A stretch of DNA of 64,000 nt from Tepidamorphaceae bacterium (GCA_028279445.1 JANQNT010000024.1:1-64000), one strand, 5' to 3'. Shown: positions 25,032 to 37,155, counted from the first letter of the stretch. Numbers and translations: made by a program. Notes: generated by a model not told the origin, from the sequence alone.

Positions 25032-25955
25032 ATGTCCGGGGCAACCGAAAGCAGGTCTGGTTTCTCGCTCGGCAGCCTCGTCGTGCTGGTGCCTTATCTG
25101 TGGCTGCTGGCCTTCTTCCTGGCGCCCTTCCTGATCGTCTTCAAGATCTCGTTTTCCGAGGTCGCCATCGCCCAGCCGCCCTACCGTCCGGTCTTCGACA
25201 TCTTCGAGGGCTTCGCGGCGACATGGCAGAAGGCGCAAGAATTCTCGTTCGAGAACTACACCTTCCTGTTCACCGACGACCTCTACGTGCGGGCCTATCT
25301 GCAGAGCCTGCAGGTCGCCGGCATTTCCACCTTCCTGGTGCTGCTGATCGGCTACCCGATTGCCTACGGCATGGCGCGGGCGCCAAAGCAATGGCGGCCG
25401 ATGCTGCTGATGCTGGTGATCCTGCCGTTCTGGACCAGCTTCCTGATCCGGGTCTACGCCTGGATCGGTATCCTCAAGCGCGAGGGGCTGCTCAATCTGG
25501 CCCTGACGTCGATGGGGATCATCGACGAGCCGCTGATCATCCACAACACGATGACAGCCGTCTATATCGGTATCATCTACTCTTACCTGCCGTTCATGGT
25601 GCTGCCGCTGTATGCGGCGCTGGAGAAGATGGACAATTCGCTGCTGGAGGCGGCCGCTGATCTCGGCTGCCCGCCGTTGAAGGCGTTCTGGACCATCACG
25701 TTTCCGCTGTCGCTGCCAGGCGTCATCGCCGGCTGCTTCCTGGTCTTCATTCCCGCCGTCGGCGAATTCGTCATCCCCGACCTGCTCGGCGGTTCCGACA
25801 CATTGATGATCGGGCGCACACTGTGGAACGAGTTCTTCTCCAACCGCGACTGGCCGGTCTCGTCCGCCGTGGCGGTGATCCTGCTGGCGATCCTGGTCAT
25901 TCCCATCGTGCTGTTCCAGAACGCCCAGCAGCGCGCCCAGGAGCGTGAGCGATGA
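25032..25955 (+). CDS. potH: Polyamine ABC transporter permease PotH-like
   Basis: A 307-residue inner-membrane permease with six predicted transmembrane segments. YLWLLAFFLAPFLIVFKISFSE opens the PotB/PotH family. The EAA loop is EAAADLGCPPLKAFWTITFPLSLPG. It pairs with PotI, and its stop overlaps the potI start (ATGA, 25952-25955). Confidence 0.92.
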   Translation: MSGATESRSGFSLGSLVVLVPYLWLLAFFLAPFLIVFKISFSEVAIAQPPYRPVFDIFEGFAATWQKAQEFSFENYTFLFTDDLYVRAYLQSLQVAGISTFLVLLIGYPIAYGMARAPKQWRPMLLMLVILPFWTSFLIRVYAWIGILKREGLLNLALTSMGIIDEPLIIHNTMTAVYIGIIYSYLPFMVLPLYAALEKMDNSLLEAAADLGCPPLKAFWTITFPLSLPGVIAGCFLVFIPAVGEFVIPDLLGGSDTLMIGRTLWNEFFSNRDWPVSSAVAVILLAILVIPIVLFQNAQQRAQERER

Positions 25956-26770
25956 ACGCCCGGCTCTCCACCTTCAACGTGACCTCGCTGGTGCTCGGCT
26001 TCACCTTTCTCTACCTGCCGATCGTGCTGCTGGTGATCTACAGCTTCAACGAGTCGCGGCTGGTCACCGTGTGGGCCGGCTTCTCCACCAAGTGGTACGG
26101 TGAGATGCTGCGCAACCAGCAGCTCCTCGATGCCGCCTGGGTGACACTCAGGGTTGCCTTCGTCTCCGCCACCATCGCCACGGTGCTGGGAACGCTTGCC
26201 GCGCTGACGCTGGTGCGCCGCGGCCGGTTTCGCGGGCGCACCCTGTTTTCCGGCATGGTCTACGCCCCGCTCGTCATGCCGGAAGTGATCACCGGCCTGT
26301 CGCTGCTTTTGATGTTCGTGGCGGTCAATTTCGATCGCGGCTTCTGGACCGTCACCATCGCCCACATCACCTTCTCGATGTGTTTCGTGGCGGTGGTGGT
26401 TCAGTCGCGCCTGGTCACCTTCGACATGTCGATGGAGGAGGCGGCCCTCGATCTCGGCTGCCCGCCGGCCCAGACCTTCCTGCTGATCACCCTGCCCATC
26501 ATCATGCCGTCCATTATCGCCGGCTGGATGCTGAGCTTCACCTTGTCGCTGGATGATCTGGTCATCGCGAGCTTCACCACCGGCCCCGGCGCGACGACGC
26601 TGCCGATGCGCATCTATTCGCAGGTACGCCTCGGCGTGACGCCGGAGATCAACGCGGTCTGCACGGTGCTGATCGGTTTCGTGACGCTCGGCGTCATCAC
26701 CGCGACGCTGATCACCAAGCGTCAGGAACTGGAGCGCCAGCGCGCCGAAGCGGCCGCCGCGCGCGGCTGA
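25952..26770 (+). CDS. potI: Polyamine ABC transporter permease PotI-like
   Basis: A 272-residue permease. FLYLPIVLLVIYSFNESRL and the EAA loop EAALDLGCPPAQTFLLITLPIIMPS are typical of PotC/PotI. LSFTLSLDDLVIASFTTGPG is the hallmark C-terminal membrane segment. Last gene of the plus polyamine operon, converging on the AsmA-like gene, which ends 17 bp away. Confidence 0.92.
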   Translation: MNARLSTFNVTSLVLGFTFLYLPIVLLVIYSFNESRLVTVWAGFSTKWYGEMLRNQQLLDAAWVTLRVAFVSATIATVLGTLAALTLVRRGRFRGRTLFSGMVYAPLVMPEVITGLSLLLMFVAVNFDRGFWTVTIAHITFSMCFVAVVVQSRLVTFDMSMEEAALDLGCPPAQTFLLITLPIIMPSIIAGWMLSFTLSLDDLVIASFTTGPGATTLPMRIYSQVRLGVTPEINAVCTVLIGFVTLGVITATLITKRQELERQRAEAAAARG

Positions 26771-26776
26771 GGACTG

Positions 26777-26788
26777 TCGATACAGCCT
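26777..26788 (+). repeat. TCGATACAGCCT motif, copy 2
   Basis: Lies in the 16-bp gap between convergent potI and the AsmA-like gene. The CTA that follows from its last two bases (26787-26789) is the TAG stop of the AsmA-like gene on minus. Confidence 0.6.
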
Positions 26789-28700
26789 AGCGTGTCGGGA
26801 CCGGCTCCTGACGCGCGATGCCGCCATTGTCCAGCATGCCCTGGTCCAGCAGCGGCACCAGCGGCAGGATGGCGGGCGCGTCCAGCGGCCCATCGATGCG
26901 GAAGCCGATCTCGTAGCTCTCATCGGCCGGCGGCAGCGTGCCGTCGGCGTCGGGCTGCGGCCGGCCGTTGGGGTAGAAGACAATTTGCCCCAGGCCACTG
27001 ACGTAGCGTTGCAGCAGGTCGACCTCTCCCGACGCGGTCGCCTCGAAGCTCTCGGCGGTCATCTCCAGGGCCTGGGTGCGGGTGACGCCGCGGGCGGTAA
27101 CGAGCTCGATCGTCAGCGCCTCGAACGGCGTTGTCAGTCCGGTGCGGAAGCCGATGCCGGCCAGGTCTTCGTTGGCGATCGCCTCGGCGATGGCCGGAAC
27201 ATCGATGCCGCGCAGGCTGCCGTCGCGAACCTCCAGCCGTCCGTCGCCGCGCAGGCTGCGGGTCAGCTCCTTCAGGGTGCGGCCGTAGCCGACCAGCGAA
27301 AGGCCGCCGTTGACATCGCCCTCCAGGCCGAGCAGCGGACCAGTGGCGATCAGTTCCTCCGCCGCAACGTCGCGCAGCGTGAGCTTGGTGCGCACGCGCA
27401 CGTAGTTGCCGCTCAGCGGACGGATTTCGAGATCGCCGCTGAGCATGCCGCCCTTGTAGGCGGCCTCGCCGATGCCGATGTCGATGCGCCCGGAGCGGAT
27501 GGCCAGGCTCGCCGCGGTCTGCCCGAAGGTAACGCCCGCCCCGGTCACCTCGCGCGCCGACAGGCGCAAATCGGCGCTCAGCCTGGACAGATCGCCGAAC
27601 TGAGGCAAGGGCGTCACCGCTTCCGCCGTGACGCCGTCTTCGCCCTCGGCGATCACCACCGGTGCGCCGAGATAGCGGTCGATCGCGATGGTATCCATGG
27701 CCAGCGTACCGTTGATCGCGACGATATCGTCGGAGACGTCCACGGTCAGGGTGCCGGTTCCGCTGTTTCCGTCCAGCACGATGGACAGATCGTTCAACTT
27801 GGCCATCTGGCCGATGAACTGCATCTGGCTCGACAGCGACAGCCGGTCGAGACCCGGCAACTCGCCACTCTCCTCGCCATAGCCGAGCCAGGCCAGGGCC
27901 TTGTCGAAGGCAGCCGACTCCACGCCAAGCGAGCCTTCGATCAGCAATTCCTCGGCGAGCGTTCCCTTGCCACGCACACTGACGCTGCCCTGGGCGGTGA
28001 CCAGGTCCGCCTCGACCGGCGTCATCACACCGATCAGGAAGTCGCGCGGGTTCTCCACGCTGCTGTCGATCTCCACCACCTTGCCGTTCCACACGAAGGA
28101 GGCGTTGGCATCGAGCGGCGAGCCGAGCCGCGCCCATTCGGCGACGATCTCGATCTGGGTGAAGGCATCGCGCGTCTGGCCGTCGGGACCCAGCAGGGTG
28201 ATGTCGCCGTCGATGACCCGCAGCGGGCCGGTCGCCGGCTGGCCGCTGTCCAGCGACAGCAACTGGCGGCTCTCCGTCTCGCGGGTGACGGCGTCGAACA
28301 GGATGCGGATGAGGCCGCGCTCGCTGGGCACCCACTCGTCGGCGGCGTCGATGCCATGCGGGATGGTGACGCTTGGCCGCACCAGCGTCATGCCGCCGAC
28401 CGCCGTTTCGTTGAATAGCAGGCTGAGCGGGCCGAACCGGCCGAGAATGCGGTCGATCGCGGCAACCGTGGCGCGCTCGCCGGGCAGGCTCAGGCGGACA
28501 TCATCGATGGAAATCTGAGGTTGCGGGAGAAACTGGATGCGGGCTTCGCTGGCCGCCGTCACCTTGAGACCCGTGACGGTCTCGATCCTGTTGACGGCCA
28601 TAGCACGCACGGTCGCGTCCGGGACCATCCACGGAAGCACAGTCAACCCGGCGACGATGATGGCGATTGCCACCGCGCCCAACACAAGAAAGCGTTTCAT
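26787..28700 (-). CDS. AsmA-family envelope protein
   Basis: A 637-residue protein. One N-terminal transmembrane helix (VLGAVAIAIIVAGLTVLPWM, about residues 6-25) is followed by the AsmA opening (RIETVTGLKVTAASEARIQFLPQPQISIDDVRL). The large periplasmic body of repeated beta-strands ends with the conserved AsmA C-terminal segment (GDGRLEVRDGSLRGIDVPAIA). AsmA/TamB-like proteins are thought to bridge the periplasm and carry or regulate phospholipids to the outer membrane. Its stop codon lies within the TCGATACAGCCTA motif. It is divergent from acetoacetyl-CoA ligase across 181 bp. Confidence 0.88.
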   Translation of the reverse strand: MKRFLVLGAVAIAIIVAGLTVLPWMVPDATVRAMAVNRIETVTGLKVTAASEARIQFLPQPQISIDDVRLSLPGERATVAAIDRILGRFGPLSLLFNETAVGGMTLVRPSVTIPHGIDAADEWVPSERGLIRILFDAVTRETESRQLLSLDSGQPATGPLRVIDGDITLLGPDGQTRDAFTQIEIVAEWARLGSPLDANASFVWNGKVVEIDSSVENPRDFLIGVMTPVEADLVTAQGSVSVRGKGTLAEELLIEGSLGVESAAFDKALAWLGYGEESGELPGLDRLSLSSQMQFIGQMAKLNDLSIVLDGNSGTGTLTVDVSDDIVAINGTLAMDTIAIDRYLGAPVVIAEGEDGVTAEAVTPLPQFGDLSRLSADLRLSAREVTGAGVTFGQTAASLAIRSGRIDIGIGEAAYKGGMLSGDLEIRPLSGNYVRVRTKLTLRDVAAEELIATGPLLGLEGDVNGGLSLVGYGRTLKELTRSLRGDGRLEVRDGSLRGIDVPAIAEAIANEDLAGIGFRTGLTTPFEALTIELVTARGVTRTQALEMTAESFEATASGEVDLLQRYVSGLGQIVFYPNGRPQPDADGTLPPADESYEIGFRIDGPLDAPAILPLVPLLDQGMLDNGGIARQEPVPTR

Positions 28701-28881
28701 CCCATGACCCGACGTCGATCAGGATTCGAAAACTATAAAGGCCCACCGGTCCCGTTTCAAACGTGAAACCATTGATTCTTCAAACCTTCACCGGCCGCGA
28801 AACAGTGGCGTGGCTAACGCCGCTGTGGCATGACGGCAAGGCCGCTGATCGACCGGCCGCAGATTTACCGGATGCTCGCTC

Positions 28882-30842
<1,961 letters not shown>

Positions 30843-30846
<4 letters not shown>

Positions 30847-32543
30847 CGCTGCAATCCGGCGCCCGGCCCGATGCGGCCAGGGCTGTGCGCAGCGCTGGTC
30901 CCGGTGGGCGCTGGCTAGTGGTGCCGGCGGTCATCATCGCGCTGGTGCTGTCGGTGCCCGTCGTCACGGTGCTGTTCTCGGTCTTTCAGGAGTCGCAGGG
31001 CGCCTGGCGCTCGATGGCCGAGACCGTGCTTTGGGAGTTCATCGCCAATTCCATGCTGCTGATGGTCTTCGTGGGGCTTGGCGTCTTCGTCGTCGGTGTG
31101 GGATGCGCCTGGCTGGTCACCATGTGCACCTTTCCCGGCAAGCGCATCCTCGAGTGGGCGCTGATCCTGCCGCTCGCCTTCCCGGCCTACGTGCTGGCCT
31201 ACGCCTATACCGACTTCCTGCAGCACCCGGGTCCGGTGCAGACGCTGCTGCGCGATGTCACCGGCTGGGGGCCGCGCGACTACTGGTTCCCCAACATCCG
31301 GTCGCTCGAAGGCGCGATCACGATGTTCGTCCTGGTGCTGTACCCGTATGTCTACCTGCTGACCCGCGCGGTCTTCCTGCATCACTCGGTGGCCGCCTTC
31401 GAAGTCAGCCGCACGCTCGGGCGTTCGGCCTGGGGGGCTTTCTTCAAGGTGGCGCTGCCGATGGCGCGCCCGGCCATCGTCATCGGCGTCACGCTGGCGC
31501 TGATGGAAACGCTGGCCGACTTCGGCACGGTGGCGCATTTCGCGGTGCGCACGTTCACCACCGGCATCTACTCCGCCTGGTTCGCCATGGGCGATCGCAT
31601 CGCCGCGGCGCAATTGTCCGCCACCTTGCTGGCATTCGTCGTCGTGCTGATCGTGCTGGAGCGCTGGCAGCGCGGCCAGGCGCGCTATCACGAGGCCGGC
31701 CGCCAGATGGGCGAACTGCCGCAGTTCCGGCTGACCGGCTGGCGCGCCGCCGGTGCGCTCGGCTTCTGCGGCGTGCCGTTGTTTCTCGGCTTCATCCTGC
31801 CGGTGATGATCCTCGTGTCGCTGGCACTGAAGGGCGGCCACGACCCGTTCAGCGAGCGCTATCTGCGGCTGATCTGGAACTCGCTGACGCTGGCCGGTAC
31901 GGCCGCCGTGCTGGCGGTGGGGCTGGCGCTCGTCATCGCTTACGCCAGCCGCCTGTCGCCGGGTGCGATAACCGGTTTCGCCAGCCGCCTGGTCAGCCTC
32001 GGTTACGCCTTGCCCGGCTCCATCGTCGCCGTCGGCATCCTCATTCCGCTGGCCAGTTTCGACAACGCGGTGGATGCCTGGATGGAGGCGATGTTCGGCA
32101 TATCCACCGGCCTGCTGGTGACCGGCTCGATCGCCGCCCTGATCTTCGCCTATCTGGTGCGCTTCATGGCGGTGGCGCTGAACACCGTCGATTCAGCGCT
32201 GACCAAGATCACCGGCCGCATGGACGAAGCCGCCCGCACCCTGGGCAGCGGACCTGGCGGCACCCTGGTCAGGGTCCACGCGCCGATGCTGCGCGCCAGC
32301 CTGCTGACCGCCGGTCTCATCGTCTTCGTCGACGTGATGAAGGAGCTGCCCGCCACGCTGATCATGCGGCCGTTCAATTTCGACACGCTCGCCGTGCAGG
32401 CTTATCGGCTGGCGTCCGATGAGCGATTGACCCAGGCGGCCACGCCCTCGCTGATGATCGTCGCGGTGGGCGTTCTGCCGGTGGTGATCCTGAGCCGGCA
32501 GATCATGCGCTCGCGCCCGGGGCAGGTCTCCGCCATCGACTGA
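30843..32543 (+). CDS. Ferric iron-type ABC transporter permease (FbpB-like, fused two-domain)
   Basis: A 566-residue permease made of two MetI-type halves with about 12 transmembrane segments. The first half has a degenerate EAA loop ([24 protein letters not shown]) and the second has [45 protein letters not shown] near the end is a hallmark of the FbpB/SfuB ferric permeases. Its start overlaps the acetoacetate-CoA ligase stop. The matching binding protein is encoded convergently at 32615-33655. No ATPase gene is adjacent. Confidence 0.87.
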
Positions 32544-32555
32544 TCGACGTGCGAA

Positions 32556-32586
32556 CAAAAAAAGGGCGTCCGCGAGGGACGCCCTT
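32556..32586 (-). terminator. Rho-independent terminator of the iron-binding protein gene
   Basis: Perfect 10-bp stem AAGGGCGTCC / GGACGCCCTT with a 5-base loop. On minus it is followed by a run of seven T (the A run at 32557-32563). It lies 29 bp beyond the stop of the minus-strand binding-protein gene, so it ends that transcript. On plus it lacks a T run. Confidence 0.88.
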
Positions 32587-32614
32587 CCCGATAGTGTGTG
32601 TTGGCTTGCAAGCC

Positions 32615-33655
32615 TTACTTGTAGCCGACCTCGTTGTAGATCTCCTGCGCCTTGGCCTGGTTCTTGCCGTAGACGGTGATGGAGACCGGGTCGATCTTGA
32701 AGTCCTTCATGCGATCGAGGCTCGAGGCCAGCGGCGTTCCGGCGACCACCGGATACTCGTCATTGCCCTCGGCGAAGTACTGCTGCGCCTGGGCGCTGAC
32801 CAGATACTCCAGGAACTTGATCGCGTTCTCCTTGTTCGGCGCGTTGGCAACCACGCCACCGCCGGAGATGTTCACGTGCGTGCCACGGTCACCCTGGTTG
32901 GGGAACACGATGCCGATGCCGTCGGTCGAACCGCTCAGGCCATCGACATCCTTACGGATGGCGCGGCCGAAATAGTAGCTGTTCGAGATGACGATGTCGC
33001 ACTGGCCCGAAACGATAGCGCGAAGCTGGTCGGTGTCGCCGCCCTCGGGATCGCGGGCGAAGTTGGCGACCAGTCCTTCGGCCCAGCCCTTGGCCGCATC
33101 CGCACCGGCCGCCTCGATGATCGAGGCCATCAGCGATAGCTGATAGATGTTGCTGCCGGAGCGGGCGCAGACCTTGCCCTTGTACTTGGGATCGGCCAGT
33201 GCCTCGTAGGTCTGCGGCGGCTCGCTGACGTCGGCCTTATCGTAGAAGATCAGGCGGGCGCGCTGCGAAAAGGCGAACCAGTGTCCGTCGGGATGGCGCA
33301 TGTTGGCCGGTACGGCGGCTTCCAGGGTGTCCGATTTGATCGGCTGGAAGATACCGCCCTGATCGGCGGCCCACAGACGGCCGGCATCAACGGTCAGCAG
33401 AACGTCGGCGGGGCTGTTGGCGCCCTCGGCCTTGATGCGCTCGATAAGAACGCTGGCCTTGTCCTCGATGCGGTTGATCTTGATTCCGGTCTTGTCCTCG
33501 AAGTCCTTGTAGAGACGCTCGTCGGTGTCGTAGTGGCGCGACGAGTAGAGGTTCAACTCGCCACTGGCCGCGGCAGGCGGCACGAAGCCGAGTGCGGCGA
33601 CCGCGGTAACCGCGAGAAGCCCGGCGCAGGCGCGCCGGCTGAAGGGAAGTTTCAT
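32615..33655 (-). CDS. Ferric iron-type ABC transporter substrate-binding protein (FbpA-like)
   Basis: A 346-residue periplasmic binding protein. The signal peptide (about 30 residues, ending AAAS) is followed by GELNLYSSRHYDTDERLYKDFEDKTG, the FbpA/FutA opening. NSYYFGRAI carries the paired Tyr that coordinate Fe3+ in this family, and QGDRGTHVNISGGGV is also conserved. ATG at 33655 follows GGAGGACACA, so the TTG four codons earlier is rejected. Transcription probably starts within the very AT-rich upstream segment. No fbpC is adjacent. Confidence 0.9.
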   Translation of the reverse strand: MKLPFSRRACAGLLAVTAVAALGFVPPAAASGELNLYSSRHYDTDERLYKDFEDKTGIKINRIEDKASVLIERIKAEGANSPADVLLTVDAGRLWAADQGGIFQPIKSDTLEAAVPANMRHPDGHWFAFSQRARLIFYDKADVSEPPQTYEALADPKYKGKVCARSGSNIYQLSLMASIIEAAGADAAKGWAEGLVANFARDPEGGDTDQLRAIVSGQCDIVISNSYYFGRAIRKDVDGLSGSTDGIGIVFPNQGDRGTHVNISGGGVVANAPNKENAIKFLEYLVSAQAQQYFAEGNDEYPVVAGTPLASSLDRMKDFKIDPVSITVYGKNQAKAQEIYNEVGYK

Positions 33656-34008
33656 TGTGTCCTCCAATTGAGGGGGTCCAAAGCCCCAACACCAAAGGCG
33701 CTAGCCTCAGCGAGCCATTGGCTTCCAAGCGGGGGGGAATATTGCGCGCGGGTACCGGGCCGTCAACGGCGCAACGGAGTATTCGCCATGTAAAACAGTA
33801 ATTTAGAATTATTATAATTTGAAATTATACTCATTCCAATCCAGAATATAGAGATTAATTTGGATATATTAAGTAAATACGGATAATTACTCAAGAGAAA
33901 AGTAAATTCCATGCACGGATCGTCCCGCGACAGAAGCGGTGGAGGTCAAAATCCGAACGATTATTTGTAGACTCTTGACGGCAGGTTTCTGGCAATAGGT
34001 GGGCCTGG
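33656..34008. other. AT-rich intergenic region upstream of the iron-binding protein gene
   Basis: This 353-bp gap lies between the PdhS-like gene's 3' end and the fbpA-like gene. The segment 33781-33900 is about 24 % GC by hand count, in a genome of about 65 %. It has many TpA steps (TTATAATTTGAAATTATA, GATTAATTTGGATATATT). It should hold the fbpA-like promoter and could bind H-NS-like or MucR/Ros-type proteins. I see no gene in it. Confidence 0.6.
33802..33818 (-). promoter_or_regulatory. Weak candidate Irr iron-control element (ICE-like)
   Basis: TTTAGAA-TTA-TTATAAT matches the rhizobial ICE palindrome TTTAGAA-N3-TTCTAAA at 12 of 14 arm bases (first arm perfect). It lies about 150 bp upstream of the ferric-binding protein gene. 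The region is AT-rich, so a chance match is possible. Confidence 0.3.
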
Positions 34009-37000
34009 CTACTCCGCCAGCACTCGCGTCGAGGGGAAGGTGATCTGCACCAGCGTGCCGCTGTCGAGTTTGCTCTCGATGACGAAGCTGGCCCGATTGG
34101 CCTCGGTGAGTGCCTTGGTCAGCGGCAGGCCGATACCGGTGCCGGACCGGTCGGCTTGCGCCGTGCTCGACTGCCGGTAGGGCTCCAGCGCCTGCTCGAT
34201 ATCGTCCGGTGACATGCCCAATCCGGTGTCGCGCACCCGCAACTGGACTTCGCCGGCCTGGGTGTAGACCGTCGAGACGATCACCTGGCCGGCTTCCGGC
34301 GTGAACTTCACGGCGTTGGAAATCAGGTTCAGCAGGATCTGCCGGATGGAGCGCACATCCGCGACGATGTCGGGCAGGCTGGCGGCCAGGCTGGTGCGCA
34401 GGATGACGCGTTCACGGTTGGCCTGGCCCTGCATGATCGCGGCGCACTGTTCGACGATGTCGTTCAGCCGCACCTGCGAGAAGTCCATGTCCATCATGCC
34501 CGCCTCGACCTTGGACAGGTCGAGCAGGTCGTTGACCAGGCTGATGATGTGCTCGCCGCTGGCCTTGATGTCCTGCAGGTAGCCGCGATAGCGCTCGTTG
34601 CCGATCGGGCCGTACTGCTCCTCCAGCATGACGTCGGCGAAGCCGATGATGGCGTTGAGCGGCGTGCGCACCTCATGGCTGACCTTGGCCAGCACGTCGG
34701 ACTTCTGCGAGGCGGTGTCCTCCGCGCTCTTGCGCGCCGCGCGCAACTCTTCCTCGGTGCGCTTCCAGTGCGTGATGTCGCGCAGAACCGCGCAGTACTT
34801 CTCCCGCGACCCGATGCCGACGGGCCCGATGGTGAGGAACAGCGGCATCGTGCCGCCGCTGCGCTCGATGGCGGTGATCTCGCGGCCGTCGTTGAGCACG
34901 CTGGCGACGCCGTTGTCCTTCAGCCCGGCCAGATAGTCGCGCACGGTGCCCGCGTCCGCGCCGGAGAACAGGCTCTCGAAGCTCGCCCCGCTCGCCTCCC
35001 GGCTGTCGCGGCCAAACAGCGCTTCCGCCGAACGGTTCATCGACAGGATGTCGCCGCTCGCATCGAGCAGCACGATACCGTCGGTGGCGGTGTCGAGAAT
35101 GTCCTTCAGCTCGACGACCTCCGCCTCCAGGTCGGCGGCGGTGTCGGCATCCGATACCAGCCGTTCGCGCGCGCTCAGCAGCAGCGCCGGTCCGTCGATC
35201 CATGGGGCAAGCTGCAGTCGCGCATCCAGCTCGATCGGCATGCCGTCACGGGTGATGCCGGCGAGCGTGCGCTTACCGGGTTCGCGCGCGTTCGAGAGGT
35301 TCTCGAACAGCGCGTGCAGTCCGCCGGCGATCTCCAGATCGTCGAGATCGGCATAGCCGAACAGGTCCAGCATGGCGCGGTTCGCAAACAGCGGCTTCTC
35401 GTCGCGCACGAACATCAGCCCGACCGGCAGGCGCTCGATCAGCGCCACGAAGTCATTGACGTCGCGCGCCCGCCCGCGTGACAGCTTCCTGTCAGGCGCG
35501 GATACGGGCGTGTCGTCTTGCAGGCGCGGCGGAGGCAGGTCGTCCGGCGCGCGTTCGGTCTCGATGACCGTCTCGTCGGCGACCGGTTCGTCCTCCGGCG
35601 CGGCCGGCATGTCGTCGTCATCCTCGCCATGCAGCCGGTCTGCGATCTCGGCAAAGGCGCGCCGGTCTTCCTCGTCCAGCGTGTCGCCGATATCGCGCGG
35701 TGCTGGCGGTTCTTCGGCCGCGCGAACATCGTTCTCGACGACGGGCTCGGTATCGGTCGCCTCGTCATCACTGCGCGACGTGCCCGCGCCGTAGCTTCCC
35801 ATGCCCGAGGCGAGGCGGCGCAGGATCGACGCGGAGGAGGACTGCGGCTGGATATCGGCGGTTTCCCCGCTCTCGGCCATCATGACATCGACCGGCTCGT
35901 CGTCTTCGACGTAAGGATCTGGTGCGATCAACGCATCGTCATCGCTGCCGGTCGCCATTGCCAACTGTGCCATCGGCGCGGCCACGGACCGCCGTTCGCC
36001 GATCACGGCGAACCCGCGCAGGCCCTCATAGCCGCCGCGGCCATCCAGGATCGGCAGCCCGGCGATCATCGTCTCGTAGGCATCGCCGTCGCGGGTGCCG
36101 TACCACAGCACTTCCACCGCATTGAACGTGTCGCGGGATTCGATCGCCCGCACGAAATCCGACAGATCGCCGGTCAGCAGATCGTCAAGGCTCTCGCCGA
36201 TCTCGCCGGCAAGACCGAGCTCCGACAGCTCCGGGCTTGCTTCGGTGATCAGCGCATCCGCATTGAGGGCGAAACGGAACCGGCTTCCGGGAACCGCGGC
36301 GCGCGGCGATGGGTCCCGATCCACGTCAGCCAATTGTGCGGGCGCCGTCGCAACGGTCGCTGCCGCCGCTTCGGTCGCGGCTTCGGGCAAGGCGACACCG
36401 CGTGCGCCTGCCAGACCGGAGACGATCTCCCGCGCCGCGCCGCCGACAGGTGCAGGTCCCGACGGCATCCGCCGTTCCGGCAGCGCGCTGATGTCCGGCA
36501 CCACAGGCTCGTGCGCCATGTCGTGTTCCGGCTGCGGCACCAGCGCGGTCCCGGGGGCGGCCGAAAACAACACCAGATCGCCATCGTCGAGCATGTGGCG
36601 CGTGATGCCTTCAAGCGCGCCAAGCTGATCGGCCGGCGCGATGTCCCCGGCGGCCTTGGCGGCCGGGTTCGTGTAGACAAGCTCGCCGGCGCGATCGAAC
36701 ACCACCACCGACTGGCTGTCGTCGTCGAAGGCCAGTGCGGCCTTGTCGGCGATTGTCAGCATGCTGTCGGGGGGTGCCGCGGCGATGGCGAACACGTTGG
36801 GCTGGGGGGCGGGAGCGGCGGCGCGCTGGCACATGAACGGCAGCGTCACGGTCCGCGTTCCGATGAAGAAGCGCAGCATTTCAAGGCGCGGCGATTGCGA
36901 CAGGTCGTCTGCCTGCGCCAGCGCGGTGAGGCGATTGGCGCCAGGTCCGCGCAGCGCCATCGATCCCGAAACGATGCTGGTGATGGATGACGCGCGCAGC

Positions 37001-37155
37001 ATCGCCGCGGCGGCAGGATTGGCGATTGTCACCGCACCGCTGTCGCCGTCGATCAGCAAGGCCGGACTGTCCGCGAAGAACAGATCGACGACGGGCGGGC
37101 AGGTACTGAGGCGGGTCAGGATATTGACCAGCGATATCGGCTGTGACTCCGACAT
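34009..37155 (-). CDS. pdhS: PAS-containing sensor histidine kinase, PdhS/PleC-DivJ type
   Basis: A 1048-residue soluble kinase with no transmembrane segment. Several PAS-like stretches are seen: near 20-100, about 145-200, about 290-390, and two clear ones at about 580-690 and 700-800. Between them is a disordered acidic Glu/Asp/Pro-rich linker (about 400-570). The HisKA box KVSHEVRTPLNAIIGF has the phosphorylated His at 827. VNDLLDLSKVEAG and a full HATPase (NLISNAVKFTPEAG, RVRDTGLGM, SGTGIGLPLTKAL) follow, and it ends FPSTRVLAE. This C-terminal half is very like Brucella/Rhizobium PdhS, which controls DivK and hence CtrA and asymmetric division. It is preceded by a 393-bp gap. Confidence 0.88.
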   Translation of the reverse strand: MSESQPISLVNILTRLSTCPPVVDLFFADSPALLIDGDSGAVTIANPAAAAMLRASSITSIVSGSMALRGPGANRLTALAQADDLSQSPRLEMLRFFIGTRTVTLPFMCQRAAAPAPQPNVFAIAAAPPDSMLTIADKAALAFDDDSQSVVVFDRAGELVYTNPAAKAAGDIAPADQLGALEGITRHMLDDGDLVLFSAAPGTALVPQPEHDMAHEPVVPDISALPERRMPSGPAPVGGAAREIVSGLAGARGVALPEAATEAAAATVATAPAQLADVDRDPSPRAAVPGSRFRFALNADALITEASPELSELGLAGEIGESLDDLLTGDLSDFVRAIESRDTFNAVEVLWYGTRDGDAYETMIAGLPILDGRGGYEGLRGFAVIGERRSVAAPMAQLAMATGSDDDALIAPDPYVEDDEPVDVMMAESGETADIQPQSSSASILRRLASGMGSYGAGTSRSDDEATDTEPVVENDVRAAEEPPAPRDIGDTLDEEDRRAFAEIADRLHGEDDDDMPAAPEDEPVADETVIETERAPDDLPPPRLQDDTPVSAPDRKLSRGRARDVNDFVALIERLPVGLMFVRDEKPLFANRAMLDLFGYADLDDLEIAGGLHALFENLSNAREPGKRTLAGITRDGMPIELDARLQLAPWIDGPALLLSARERLVSDADTAADLEAEVVELKDILDTATDGIVLLDASGDILSMNRSAEALFGRDSREASGASFESLFSGADAGTVRDYLAGLKDNGVASVLNDGREITAIERSGGTMPLFLTIGPVGIGSREKYCAVLRDITHWKRTEEELRAARKSAEDTASQKSDVLAKVSHEVRTPLNAIIGFADVMLEEQYGPIGNERYRGYLQDIKASGEHIISLVNDLLDLSKVEAGMMDMDFSQVRLNDIVEQCAAIMQGQANRERVILRTSLAASLPDIVADVRSIRQILLNLISNAVKFTPEAGQVIVSTVYTQAGEVQLRVRDTGLGMSPDDIEQALEPYRQSSTAQADRSGTGIGLPLTKALTEANRASFVIESKLDSGTLVQITFPSTRVLAE

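Noticed and set aside
23904..25544. A 546-codon minus-strand frame opposite potG and potH
   Set aside because: Repetitive Asp/Gln/His/Arg composition and the sense genes are unambiguous ABC transporter genes.
32556..32586. Terminator for the plus-strand iron permease gene
   Set aside because: The T run exists only on the minus strand, so it serves the binding-protein gene. The plus side lacks a U tract.
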